Below, piece by piece: positions 44,993 to 53,999 of a DNA stretch of 64,000 bases (position 1 is its first letter; every line of letters begins with the position of its first letter). A model generated the notes under the pieces. That model had not been told where the DNA came from, made no database searches, and saw only the letters and a list, made by a program, of their open reading frames with translations. Source of the stretch: Echinicola salinicaeni (lineage in GTDB: Bacteria > Bacteroidota > Bacteroidia > Cytophagales > Cyclobacteriaceae); assembly GCF_014280965.1 (NCBI RefSeq), contig NZ_JACODZ010000003.1, forward strand, positions 186,001 through 250,000, in the 5' to 3' direction. The translations under genes and the position numbers were made by a program.

Positions 44993-46096
44993 TTGAACGA
45001 TAGACTACAGCCTACTGACCGTATACAATCCATCGATGCCCTAAGGGGCTTTGATATGTTGATTATCATATTTGCGGATCGGTTTTTCAGTACGCTTAAT
45101 AGAGGAGTAGGCAGTCCTTTTTCCGAATCCCTAGCTCAGCAATTTGAACACCCTGAATGGTTTGGGTCTAGCTTTTATGATATCGTAATGCCCTTGTTCC
45201 TATTTGTGGTTGGGGCGGTCATTCCCTTTTCACTTTCGAAGAGGTTTCAAGAAAATAATAGTAGGACTGCTATTTATAAAAAGCTGATAAAAAGATTTAT
45301 CATTCTTTTTGTTCTGGGTTGGGTCGTTCAGGGCAATCTACTGGAGTTGGACCTAGATAGATTTCATATATTCAGCAATACCTTGCAGGCCATCGCGGTG
45401 GGCTATATTTTATCTAGTTTAGCTTATGTGTACCTTCAGAAAAAAGCACGCTATTTACTTTTTTTAGGATGCTTGGTCATATATGCTCTTTTATTAACGC
45501 TTCCCATGGTTCCCGGAGTCGGCAGAAGTGCCTTATTACCAGATAGCAGCTATGCATTGTATTTTGACCATTTAATATTAGGACGATTTGATGATGGGAC
45601 CCAATATACCTGGTTGTTGAGTGGGTTTGGATTTACAGCCACTACGCTTTCAGGCCTTTTTGCGGGTGAATTAATTAAATCAAATCTATCAAGGAATAAG
45701 ATAGCCACTACACTAATGCTGGTTGGAATCGGGTTTCTAGCTGCAGGAATTATCTGGGGGAGATGGCACCCTATTGTCAAAAAGCTTTGGACAAGTTCTT
45801 TTGTCCTGGCATCCTCGGGAGTTTGTTACTTATTACTGGCCTTGTTTTATTGGATCATGGATATAAAAGGAAAGGTGAAATGGGCCTTTCCTCTAAAAGT
45901 AATCGGGATGAATGCCATTACAGCCTATGTATTGTCCCATATTATTACTTTCCCTAAAGTGGCAGACTTTGTATTATTCGGATTGGAACAATATACGGGA
46001 GTATATTACGGCGTAGTGACTACGATCGGAGGATTCGGGATTTTGTATGGCCTCTTGTGGTATATGTATAGCAATAAAACCTTTGTAAAAGTATAG
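44993..46096 (+). CDS. Acyltransferase-like membrane protein (heparan-alpha-glucosaminide N-acetyltransferase-like)
   Basis: 367 residues with about 10 hydrophobic segments. The conserved N-terminal motif IQSIDALRGFDMLIIIF places it in the DUF5009/HGSNAT-like acyltransferase family. A stop codon at 44978-44980 and the absence of any ATG before this motif force a TTG start at 44993. Family members are thought to transfer acetyl groups across the membrane to amino sugars; bacterial ones often sit near glycan-degradation genes. The conserved His-Pro and charged loop residues expected for activity (GRWHPIVKKLWTSSFVLASSG) are present. The substrate is not known. Confidence 0.82.
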   Translation: MNDRLQPTDRIQSIDALRGFDMLIIIFADRFFSTLNRGVGSPFSESLAQQFEHPEWFGSSFYDIVMPLFLFVVGAVIPFSLSKRFQENNSRTAIYKKLIKRFIILFVLGWVVQGNLLELDLDRFHIFSNTLQAIAVGYILSSLAYVYLQKKARYLLFLGCLVIYALLLTLPMVPGVGRSALLPDSSYALYFDHLILGRFDDGTQYTWLLSGFGFTATTLSGLFAGELIKSNLSRNKIATTLMLVGIGFLAAGIIWGRWHPIVKKLWTSSFVLASSGVCYLLLALFYWIMDIKGKVKWAFPLKVIGMNAITAYVLSHIITFPKVADFVLFGLEQYTGVYYGVVTTIGGFGILYGLLWYMYSNKTFVKV

Positions 46097-46232
46097 TATT
46101 CAACTTGATCCATCATGAGAAACGCTAGTTCAATATTCTTATGGTTCAAATAAAAACTTTGAAGTTTCCCAATTGGCTATTGCTTTAATTATATTTATAG
46201 AATAATATGAGTCATCACAAACCTTTAATAAA

Positions 46233-46748
46233 ATGATCAAGAAAATTCTTTTAGCACTACTAGTAGGGCTTATTATTATTCAATTTATCAAACCGGAAAG
46301 AAACATTTCTAATGCCCAGCCAGCACCCATGAGTGAAGATTATGCCATCCCTGAAAACGTGCAAGGCATTCTCAATAAGGCCTGTAATGATTGTCACTCC
46401 AATTCCACAGCATACCCTTGGTACTCCAATATTCAGCCAGTTGCTTGGTGGTTGGATGGTCATATAAAAGATGGAAAAAGACACCTGAATTTTGATGATT
46501 TCACCGCCCTGCCCTTAGCCCGTCAAAATCATAAATTGGAAGAAATCATTGAAGTAATCGAAGAGGGCGAAATGCCATTAAAATCGTACACAGCTTTAGG
46601 GTTACATAGTGAAGCAGACCTTAGTTCAGAGGAAAAAAATAGCTTAATGAATTGGGCAAAAGCGCAAATGGCCATGCTCAAGGACAATTATCCTGCTGAC
46701 AGTTTAGTGATGAAAAGAAGAGCTAGACCCCAAGCAGAAAATCATTGA
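46233..46748 (+). CDS. Exported haem-binding-domain protein
   Basis: 171 residues. An N-terminal membrane anchor or signal (MIKKILLALLVGLIIIQFI) is followed by the PF14376 haem-binding domain (about 35-145). The c-type haem motif is CNDCH, followed by the family-typical SNSTAYPWYSNIQPVAWWL, HIKDGKRHLNF and GEMPLKSYTAL. It is likely periplasmic and membrane-bound, with an electron-transfer or redox-sensing role. The protein at 24553 is a shorter, more divergent relative. Monocistronic; function otherwise unknown. Confidence 0.88.
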   Translation: MIKKILLALLVGLIIIQFIKPERNISNAQPAPMSEDYAIPENVQGILNKACNDCHSNSTAYPWYSNIQPVAWWLDGHIKDGKRHLNFDDFTALPLARQNHKLEEIIEVIEEGEMPLKSYTALGLHSEADLSSEEKNSLMNWAKAQMAMLKDNYPADSLVMKRRARPQAENH

Positions 46749-47014
46749 TTTAATCTCAGTGGCTGTTTCATCTCTTGTCATTTCATCCTTCGGAGAGTCC
46801 TTTTTAGATGATTAATTCTCTCATTATGAAATAGATATGGGGCAGCCTCTTTTTTGTTTTTGGTAAGGGATAAAATATGTTTTTTTAGCAAAGTCCTTCA
46901 TTTTTAGCTACTTTGTAATTGAAAACCGCTTTTTTATAATAGATTTTTTTATATCTATTTGTTTTCACCGCATTTTACCAAGTTGATTCTTTTATTCACC
47001 AAACAACCACACCC

Positions 47015-50000
47015 ATGGAAACACTCGTTGTAACCTCACCAACATCGATCAGCAACAATTTCAAACTTTCTGATCTTTTTGCAGATTTTAATTGTCCTGA
47101 TCTTGATGATTTTATTTTTGACGACGTCAAGCTCTCAATAAGTGACAATAAAGTTGCTTTCTCAGGAAAGCTTAGAATGGATGGGATATTGTCCGTTTTT
47201 AAAGAATATCTCGGAACTGAAGACAGTATTTTATTAAGTGCTCAAATAGTCACCACGAGCCTCAACCTGAAGGAGCCTATCAAAGCTCAAAAGGCCATCT
47301 TCACCTGTACAGTGCCTTTCTTCAAGGAAGTATGCCAAGGGGTAAGCTTAACCAAAGCTTTCTTTGAACTTGACCTTAGTAAGTCTGGTGATACTTGGCA
47401 GATCCGTCCCCAGCTGAGTGGGGATTTTGATGTGGACAGCCTTACGGATAAATCCACAGGGTCTTTGGCGCTAGATGTACAGCTATCGAATAAAACATTG
47501 ATTTTAAATGCTAATGCCCAGCAGTTGAAAGGCGTTTTTGGCATTGAAAACCTTAGCTTGGAAAAAGTAAATGTCCATGGAGTTTTAGGAGACAAGATAG
47601 GTTTTGATCTGAAAGCCGCTCTGATCGTAGGAAACACAACTTTTGATTTTGCGGGTATAATTTCAGCGTCGGCTGTAGGACTTGTGGCAAATGCCAGTAA
47701 GTTCTCCTTGGATGTTTTGACTGATCTCTTTAATGAGATTTCTCCTGCGGGCCTAGGTGCTCCTGATTTTGATATTAGTTTTGATAACAGTCAGCTTTCC
47801 TTGGCCAATGCCGTTTGCACCATTGATGGAAAATCTATACCTCTCGGACTTGCCTTGACAAGTCAGGTTAAAGTGCATGATTATGATTTCCAGACTACGG
47901 CCAATATTTCTACCAATGGAGTTGTCTTTGATGGTGAACTTGGAGATTTGAACTTTGGTCCGGTTGACCTGAAGAAAACCGATTTGGATTTCCAACTTTA
48001 CAAAAAGTCCTTGCAGAAGCCTGCCAAATTTGAGATCAAAGGGGAAGCAAGCATAGAAGGGCTTAACCTAGACTGTGGGGTATACTTTGAGAAAGACATT
48101 ACTTTCACCACCGTTCTCTACGCGATCATAGATGCTAAAAGCTTTACCTTTTCCCAGATCTTCCCAAGTGCTCAGGGAACATTTATCAATAAACTCAGCT
48201 TTTCCAAGCTAGGATTTATTTTTGCCTCAGCATCCTGTAAGACTAAGAATGAGGGCTTTGATTTTGATGTTCAGGAAGGATTGCAGCTTATGGGTATTTT
48301 AGAAGAGATACCGGGACTTTCAGATTTGACTGGTGAAAAGCATATTGGACTGGAGCTCTCAGCGCATTTTGGAAGTGTTACGGATATCAGTATAGATATG
48401 CCGGACACACGTTTGGATCTAGGGCATTCGGTTACCTGCGACCCTATGAAGCTTCAAATCAATTTGCTTCCCCAGCCGGCATTGATGGCGATTTTCGGTA
48501 TGGACATCAGTATTCCCAACCAAGATACACCATTGCATTTTGATATGTCCATCTCTTTGGATGAACTGGAAGCTAAGGGAGCTGTCACCATGAAAAATTA
48601 TTGGAAAGATCCTTTTGGTATTCACGGTATTAAAATTGGTCCAGCCCTGGCTCTTCAGTTAGGGATTATTTACGAGCAGTTTGTTAGTACAGGCATACCC
48701 TCTGAATTTGGAATTGCAGGTGGTTTGGTCATTGCCGATACCACGGTAGATATGGCGGTGAGTATTTCTGAAAACCCCTCGGAGGAAATTTTGTCGGGAG
48801 AATTGGATAATCTGACGCCGACACAACTCCTGAATTTTGCAGCCCAATTGGCCAATATTAAGGTACAGCATATTCCTGATTTCTTTGATATTAAGACCTT
48901 AAAGCTTTATTGTGCACCTGCAGGAGGAACGATAGGTACGATTACTTATCAGCCTGGTTTTAGTTTTTCCGGAGATATCGTTATTGCAGGGGAGGAAATT
49001 TCCATTTATACCAGGATATCGGATACAGGAATTGAGGGAGCCGGGCATATTGATAAGCTGGATTTTGGCCCGCTGAAGATCAGTGGAGAAAAGGGAAAGG
49101 ATGCTAGTTTCTCCCTAGAAATAAGTCCTGAAAAACAGGCTGCTACTATTGATGGCTGTTTTTCTTTTTTAGGGCTTGAAGAAGGCCTTTTTGCCAGTAT
49201 TTCGGATCAGGGCATTTCATTTAAATTCGAACAGGATTTCACTTCAGCCCTAAAGTTTGAAGTCATGGGAAATAGTTCAGGCAAGCTGACTGAGCCAAAA
49301 ACTTTGGATTTTGCACTATCAGGAGCTATGGACAACCAGATTACGGATTATTTGAAAACTACAGTTGAATCAAAAATCAATCAGGCCCTGAATCAAACGG
49401 AATCCAGTATTGATGCTGCTGAAAAAAAGGTAGATACAGCCAGAAAGGCCTATGAGGCAGTCTATAATAAGGCCGAAGACAAACTGACCAAAGCCCAGGA
49501 AGCAGCTAATGCGGAGCTAAAGAAATTAACCGCGGCACTCAATAAGGCCAAATCAGATGGAGCCAGTTCTATTAAGGCTGCCCAACAAAAGGTAAATGCT
49601 GCAAAAGCGAGCTATGATAAGGCCATGACTGATGCTCAAAACGCTGTGAATGCTGCTGAAAAGAAATATGATGATGGTATAGACAGTGCCAAAAAGTCAT
49701 TGGATGCAGCTCAAAGGACCTATAATAATGGAATTGCCCAGGCGCAAAAATCAGTAAATGCTGCTGAAAAAAAATATAATGATAGCATTGGTTCCGCGAA
49801 AAGGGCTGTGGAAAGTGCCAAGAAAAAAGTCAAGTCGCTGGACCACTGGTACTCCAAGCCGGCTTACTATGCAGCCAAGCTGGCGCTTGAGGCAGCTGAA
49901 AAAGTGCTGGATGGTATTCAGTATGGAGCCGACTATACCGCTTTTGAAGCGGCAAAGCAGGCTTTGAATGTGGCGAAAACTGGGGCCAATTATACAGCCT

Positions 50001-50575
50001 TCCAAGCAGCAAAGCAGGCTTTGAATGCAGCGAAAACCGGAGTGAACTATACCGCTTTTGAAAGTGCAAAAGCAACGTTATCTGCTGTAAAGAATGGGGC
50101 TGATTATACCGCATGGCAAGGAGCCTTAAAATCTCTTAGTGCTGCCAAAACTGCCTCAAACCTGGCGATTAGTACAGCCAGCAAAGCCTTGAATAGTATT
50201 GGTTCCACGGAAGCATATATTGCTTTGGAAGCAGCAAAGACTGCCTTAAAAGTGGTAGAAGCAGGTTCAGAAGCTGTTGCTTTTAATGAAGCCAAAGCAG
50301 CTCTTGAGGCTGCTAAACTGGGTAGTGAAGGAGTTCTAAAGTTGAGCGCTTATATTGCACAGCATTCAGGAGACCTAATCGATATCAAATCTTTTACCTT
50401 TAGCGGAAGCCTTAAGGAGATTGAAAAAGGAGACTTTTTTAAAGCGGACCTAAAATTGAATTTATTAGGCAAGCCGTATAATTTTGATTTAGACTTCAAT
50501 GTTAAAAATGTGAGTGGTTTTATTGATCAATTATTTACGAAGGCATTTGATGAATTGAAGACAATAGTTAGCTAA
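47015..50575 (+). CDS. Large repeat protein of unknown family (beta-rich N-terminus, Ala-rich helical repeats)
   Basis: 1186 residues, not recognised. No signal peptide, lipobox or membrane helix, so probably cytosolic or exported by a non-Sec route. Residues 1-785 are beta-rich, with repeated amphipathic segments (FSGKLRMDGILSVF, GDKIGFDLKAALIVGNTTF, KIGPALALQLGIIYEQF). Residues 786-1110 are Ala/Lys-rich helix in two repeat types: an 18-residue repeat (e.g. SAKKSLDAAQRTYNNGIA, four or more copies, about 880-950) and four tandem 19-residue repeats starting [AV][DN]YTA[FW] (residues 972-1047). Residues 1110-1186 return to a beta-rich domain (IDIKSFTFSGSLKEIEKGDFF, LNLLGKPYNFDLDFNV). The Ala-rich part could be a coiled coil or stalk between two beta modules, as in adhesins, toxins or structural fibres. 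The gene is monocistronic and convergent with a ferredoxin-cyclase-globin gene. Confidence 0.85.
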   Translation: METLVVTSPTSISNNFKLSDLFADFNCPDLDDFIFDDVKLSISDNKVAFSGKLRMDGILSVFKEYLGTEDSILLSAQIVTTSLNLKEPIKAQKAIFTCTVPFFKEVCQGVSLTKAFFELDLSKSGDTWQIRPQLSGDFDVDSLTDKSTGSLALDVQLSNKTLILNANAQQLKGVFGIENLSLEKVNVHGVLGDKIGFDLKAALIVGNTTFDFAGIISASAVGLVANASKFSLDVLTDLFNEISPAGLGAPDFDISFDNSQLSLANAVCTIDGKSIPLGLALTSQVKVHDYDFQTTANISTNGVVFDGELGDLNFGPVDLKKTDLDFQLYKKSLQKPAKFEIKGEASIEGLNLDCGVYFEKDITFTTVLYAIIDAKSFTFSQIFPSAQGTFINKLSFSKLGFIFASASCKTKNEGFDFDVQEGLQLMGILEEIPGLSDLTGEKHIGLELSAHFGSVTDISIDMPDTRLDLGHSVTCDPMKLQINLLPQPALMAIFGMDISIPNQDTPLHFDMSISLDELEAKGAVTMKNYWKDPFGIHGIKIGPALALQLGIIYEQFVSTGIPSEFGIAGGLVIADTTVDMAVSISENPSEEILSGELDNLTPTQLLNFAAQLANIKVQHIPDFFDIKTLKLYCAPAGGTIGTITYQPGFSFSGDIVIAGEEISIYTRISDTGIEGAGHIDKLDFGPLKISGEKGKDASFSLEISPEKQAATIDGCFSFLGLEEGLFASISDQGISFKFEQDFTSALKFEVMGNSSGKLTEPKTLDFALSGAMDNQITDYLKTTVESKINQALNQTESSIDAAEKKVDTARKAYEAVYNKAEDKLTKAQEAANAELKKLTAALNKAKSDGASSIKAAQQKVNAAKASYDKAMTDAQNAVNAAEKKYDDGIDSAKKSLDAAQRTYNNGIAQAQKSVNAAEKKYNDSIGSAKRAVESAKKKVKSLDHWYSKPAYYAAKLALEAAEKVLDGIQYGADYTAFEAAKQALNVAKTGANYTAFQAAKQALNAAKTGVNYTAFESAKATLSAVKNGADYTAWQGALKSLSAAKTASNLAISTASKALNSIGSTEAYIALEAAKTALKVVEAGSEAVAFNEAKAALEAAKLGSEGVLKLSAYIAQHSGDLIDIKSFTFSGSLKEIEKGDFFKADLKLNLLGKPYNFDLDFNVKNVSGFIDQLFTKAFDELKTIVS
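49928..50155 (+). repeat. Four tandem 57-bp units inside the repeat protein
   Basis: Four consecutive 57-bp units encode 19-residue repeats of the form ADYTAFEAAKQALNVAKTG (residues 972-1047 of the protein). The third and fourth copies are the most diverged. They are in frame and do not resemble a CRISPR array. Confidence 0.85.
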
Positions 50576-50582
50576 TGATGAT

Positions 50583-50628
50583 GAAAGCTATGGTTTTGCA
50601 TACTGCTGCTTAATCATAGCTTTCTTTC
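50583..50628. terminator. Probable terminator between convergent genes
   Basis: GAAAGCTATG (50583-50592) and CATAGCTTTC (50615-50624) form a 10-bp stem with a 22-nt loop, then TTTC. The right arm lies in the last codons of the convergent cyclase gene. Confidence 0.5.
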
Positions 50629-51923
50629 ATTAGTCCTGTCACCATATCTATGGCATTCTCCCAGGCCTTTTGGACATTCTCATTATGCGCATCCCCCAGC
50701 TCTTCCTTGATAGATTCCAGCATGACTTCTTTTAGAATTGGGTAATATTCCTTTTTTACTCCATAACGAATATGTTGCTTTCCTAATTTGTGAAGCCCCA
50801 TCTTCAAATGCTCTGGTCGGCTCAATGAATAAATTATTCCGCTCAACATATGAGTCAACATTCGTCCCTGTTCAAGCATGTTCTTTTTGAACAATTGTTG
50901 CACACTAGGTGCTTTGATAAATAATTTATCATAAAATCGTTGGGCAAAGCGATCTTCATTTTTAAGCAATAAATCCAATGATGCCTGTACCTCCAGATTG
51001 GTGTCAAAATGGGCAAATCCCTTAATTTCAAAAAGCTCAAATTCCTCTTGCTTACCTTTTAAGCTTACCTTTGTTTTCTTGCCAACCTTGGCTGTTTTTT
51101 CCGGGAGATTATCCATAAATACCTTTGACACCAACAGTTGCGTGCCCAAAACCTTATTTTGATTTTGGATTCGACTGGCTACATTAACAGGGTCACCCAA
51201 AACAGTGAATTGCTTATGCTTGGGATGCCCGAGGTTCCCCACAAAAGCATGCCCAAAATGAATCCCAATCCCTACTTGGAAAATGGTAGAGAAGTCCTTG
51301 AGCTCCATTTTGTTAAGTCGCTCCACAGCATAAAGCATGCCTAAGCCTGCCCTAAGTGCATCCAAGCAGATTTTGTGCGTATCACCTCCACCGGTACCAA
51401 AAAGCCCAATGATTTCATCGCCAGCATATTGATAAATAATCCCATCATTCATTAAAATGGGATCACCTAAAATGGTGAAAAATCTGTTCAGCATATGTGC
51501 CAGGTCGAAATTGGTATGCTGTGAGGCAATGGAGGTAAAGTCACGCATGTCGCAAAAGAGAATAGCCAAGGATCGCTCTTCGCCAACATCTTCTGGAAGA
51601 GTCTCTAATTGCAGTTTGCTGATTTCTGCACTGGTCCATAATAAGCGCTGAATGGTGGCATCACCATGGATTTTTGTTTGGCAGGCTAGTCTTATGGAGG
51701 GATCCCAATTCCGAATTCGTGAAACTTTTTGTTCCCATTGATCAGGAGGTGATAAATGTTGCATCCCATCGATCACCCTGATTCTGCAGGTGGTACATCT
51801 TCCGTTTCCTCCGCATTCATGTAAATGAGGGATTTTATTTGCTATGGAAACTTCAAGTATATTCCCAAAGTCTTCGTGAAGCGTGATCTCCCTGTTGATT
51901 CCAACATATTTTAGTTTGGGCAT
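50610..51923 (-). CDS. [2Fe-2S] ferredoxin - nucleotide cyclase - globin fusion
   Basis: 437 residues, three domains. (1) N-terminal plant-type ferredoxin (about 1-95) with Cys37, Cys43, Cys46 (CGGNGRCTTC) and Cys81. (2) Class III nucleotidyl cyclase domain (about 110-300), metal-binding Asp125 (FCDMRDF) and Asp169 (AGDEIIGLFG), and the GDPVNVASR segment with Asn247 and Arg251. The usual adenine-selecting Lys before GD is Gln165, so base specificity is unclear. (3) C-terminal globin (about 315-435), like bacterial single-domain haemoglobins: E7-like Gln352 (EQGR), proximal His384 (KLGKQHIRYGV). No membrane segment. It is a plausible cytosolic redox plus O2/NO/CO sensor producing cAMP or cGMP. 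Cyclases with N-terminal ferredoxin domains are known; the added globin is unusual. Confidence 0.88.
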   Translation of the reverse strand: MPKLKYVGINREITLHEDFGNILEVSIANKIPHLHECGGNGRCTTCRIRVIDGMQHLSPPDQWEQKVSRIRNWDPSIRLACQTKIHGDATIQRLLWTSAEISKLQLETLPEDVGEERSLAILFCDMRDFTSIASQHTNFDLAHMLNRFFTILGDPILMNDGIIYQYAGDEIIGLFGTGGGDTHKICLDALRAGLGMLYAVERLNKMELKDFSTIFQVGIGIHFGHAFVGNLGHPKHKQFTVLGDPVNVASRIQNQNKVLGTQLLVSKVFMDNLPEKTAKVGKKTKVSLKGKQEEFELFEIKGFAHFDTNLEVQASLDLLLKNEDRFAQRFYDKLFIKAPSVQQLFKKNMLEQGRMLTHMLSGIIYSLSRPEHLKMGLHKLGKQHIRYGVKKEYYPILKEVMLESIKEELGDAHNENVQKAWENAIDMVTGLMKESYD

Positions 51924-52279
51924 TTTTTGGGCTTGATTAAGAAATAGAATTAATTCTTAATTAATATACTAAATACTGGTTTCAATTGCTTGATTAATAA
52001 TTGTTTGTGGTTATAAAAAAATGGAAGGGTACGATTATCTGCTTTTATATGATTCGTTATTTCTCCTATATCGCAGAAAACCAATTCCTATTTGCTCTGG
52101 GGTATGCGGAGGAGGGACTATCTTAGTCAGGAAGAACTATTTAAAAATTACGGCTAAATTTTGTTCAGTTGTTAGTGAATAGAATTTATACTTTGTTTTA
52201 ATGGGAGAAGTGCCATCAATAGTATAAAACTAGCTTTTTAAAAGCGCTGATTTTGAACTTAGTAAAAGTATGGAGTGCG
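51924..52279. promoter_or_regulatory. Intergenic region upstream of the cyclase-globin gene
   Basis: 356 bp without a gene. Just upstream of the cyclase start is an inverted repeat TTAAGAA / TTCTTAA (51937-51943 and 51954-51960) that could be an operator. The rest is AT-rich with no recognisable RNA motif. Confidence 0.4.
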
Positions 52280-52501
52280 CTATCTCTTTTTTAACAGTTC
52301 AATATATAATGCTTCTACTTTTTCCCTGGCCCAGGGGGTCCTTCTTAAAAACTTCAGACTACTTTTTATGCTGGGGTCATTGATGAAACAGTTAATTCTA
52401 ATTATGCTGCCTAGCCTTTCCCAGCCATAATAATTCACCAAGACAGAGACTATTTCTTCAAGTTTAATCCCGTGCAAGGGATTATTAGGTTGTTCTTCCA
52501 T
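52280..52501 (-). CDS. VF530-family DNA-binding protein
   Basis: 73 residues from the ATG at 52501 (an upstream in-frame ATG at 52522 is less likely). Family features: [33 protein letters not shown], then [19 protein letters not shown] and a basic C-terminus. VF530 proteins are small helical DUF2132 proteins, described as DNA-binding, with an unclear role. It is divergent from the DEAD-box helicase gene, 52 bp apart, so promoters overlap. Confidence 0.88.
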   Translation of the reverse strand: MEEQPNNPLHGIKLEEIVSVLVNYYGWERLGSIIRINCFINDPSIKSSLKFLRRTPWAREKVEALYIELLKKR

Positions 52502-52553
52502 TGAATAGAGATATTTTACCAATTTATAAAGATACTTGAATTACCTTTGCTGC

Positions 52554-53870
52554 ATGAAAGTTTCAAGCACAAATCAAAAAGCAATTCTGGAAAACCTAGG
52601 TATTTCAGCTTTAAATGAAATGCAGGTAGCCACACTCGAGGCAAGCAAGAAGCATCAAAACGTCATGCTTCTAGCACCTACTGGGAGTGGTAAGACTTTG
52701 GCTTATCTCTTAAGTATCTTGCCTAAGCTTCAGCAAAAAGAGGGTGTTCAGGCCCTTATTTTGGCACCTACAAGAGAATTGGTGTTGCAGATAGAAAGTG
52801 TTTTGAAGCAAATGAAACTACCTGTAAAAGTAAATGCTTGTTATGGCGGACACCTGTTTAGCATTGAAAGGAAAAATTTCTCCGTTCCGCCTACTATACT
52901 GGTAGGGACACCAGGGCGTATCAAAGATCATCTAGAACGTGGGACATTTGATCCGGAGAATATTACAGAGCTTGTTTTTGATGAATTCGACAAATCATTG
53001 GAATTAGGTTTTACAGGGCAAATGCGTTATATCACAGGCCAATTGTATCAGGTGAGGAACAAGATCCTGGTTTCAGCCACCAATGCAATTGACTTGCCTT
53101 ATTACTTGGATTTTGATGAGCATTTTACTGTGGAGGCAGAGATTGAAAAAAAGCCGGATATCACAGTAAAGCAGCTGATTACACCCAAAGGGGAGAAATT
53201 GGAGGGGCTTTTAAAGTTGATACGAAGTCTTAAAGCAGGTCAAAATGTAATTATTTTTGCTAATCACAGAGATGCCTGTGATAGAATAGGGGAGTTCCTA
53301 GACCAATATCAAGTGATCTATGCACTGTTCCGAGGTGGACTGGAGCAGGATGAGAGAGAGTCTCAGCTCACCAAATTCAGAAATGGTAGTGCCCAAGTCT
53401 TGATTGCGACGGATATTGCATCTAGGGGCATTGATATTCCTGACTTGGACTATGTGGTCCATTTTCAAATTCCTCCGCAAGAAACCACTTTTGTTCACCG
53501 AAATGGTAGGACAGCCAGGATGAAGTCAACAGGAACCAGTGTGCTACTGATGTCAGAGACGGATTATTTGCCTAAATATCTAGGGTATAAGCCTGAACAA
53601 TTGCTATTGGAAGAAGGTGGAAAAAGTGCCGAGCCAGCATTCGCCACTTTGCATATCAATAAAGGAAAGAAACACAAAGTAAACAAAATAGACTTGGTAG
53701 GTTTCTTTTTACAATTTGATTTTTTGAGTAAGGAGGATCTTGGACTGATCGAAGTAAAGGATTTCTTTTCTTATGTAGCAGTTAGTAGGGAGAAGTACAA
53801 ACAAGCCATTGAGGCTTCCAAAAACCAAAAGATAAAGCGCAAAGCCATCAAGGTGACTTTGGCTAAATAA
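52554..53870 (+). CDS. DEAD-box-like RNA helicase
   Basis: 438 residues from the ATG at 52554. Conserved helicase motifs are in order: Walker A APTGSGKT (about 41-48), PTRELVLQ, GTPGRIKDHL, motif II as DEFD instead of DEAD, SAT, then the C-terminal ATDIASRGIDIPDLDYVVHF and HRNGRTARM. It lacks the long basic tail of large DEAD proteins, but a short conserved C-terminal domain (about 360-438) ends in KRKAIKVTLAK. It should unwind short RNA duplexes, for example in ribosome assembly or mRNA decay. The DEFD variant may affect ATP use; many DEAD proteins tolerate such changes. Confidence 0.9.
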   Translation: MKVSSTNQKAILENLGISALNEMQVATLEASKKHQNVMLLAPTGSGKTLAYLLSILPKLQQKEGVQALILAPTRELVLQIESVLKQMKLPVKVNACYGGHLFSIERKNFSVPPTILVGTPGRIKDHLERGTFDPENITELVFDEFDKSLELGFTGQMRYITGQLYQVRNKILVSATNAIDLPYYLDFDEHFTVEAEIEKKPDITVKQLITPKGEKLEGLLKLIRSLKAGQNVIIFANHRDACDRIGEFLDQYQVIYALFRGGLEQDERESQLTKFRNGSAQVLIATDIASRGIDIPDLDYVVHFQIPPQETTFVHRNGRTARMKSTGTSVLLMSETDYLPKYLGYKPEQLLLEEGGKSAEPAFATLHINKGKKHKVNKIDLVGFFLQFDFLSKEDLGLIEVKDFFSYVAVSREKYKQAIEASKNQKIKRKAIKVTLAK

Positions 53871-53953
53871 TTTGAGGGCTGGGTGGTTTTGATCTAGTTT
53901 GCCAAATTTTAGAATTTACTTCAAGAGAATGACTTCTTGAAGTTTGTACTGGA

Positions 53954-53987
53954 AAAAGCTGCTTTATATAGATGAAGCAGCTTTTTT
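53954..53987. terminator. Bidirectional terminator between helicase and DUF3857 genes
   Basis: AAAAGCTGCTT (53954-53964) and AAGCAGCTTTT (53975-53985) form an 11-bp stem with a 10-nt loop and T-run, between convergent genes. Confidence 0.85.
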
Positions 53988-53999
53988 CAGTAGGTTTGT

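Noticed and set aside
49928-50155. 57-bp tandem repeats as a CRISPR array
   Set aside because: No spacers between units; repeats are in frame and encode 19-residue helical units of a large protein.
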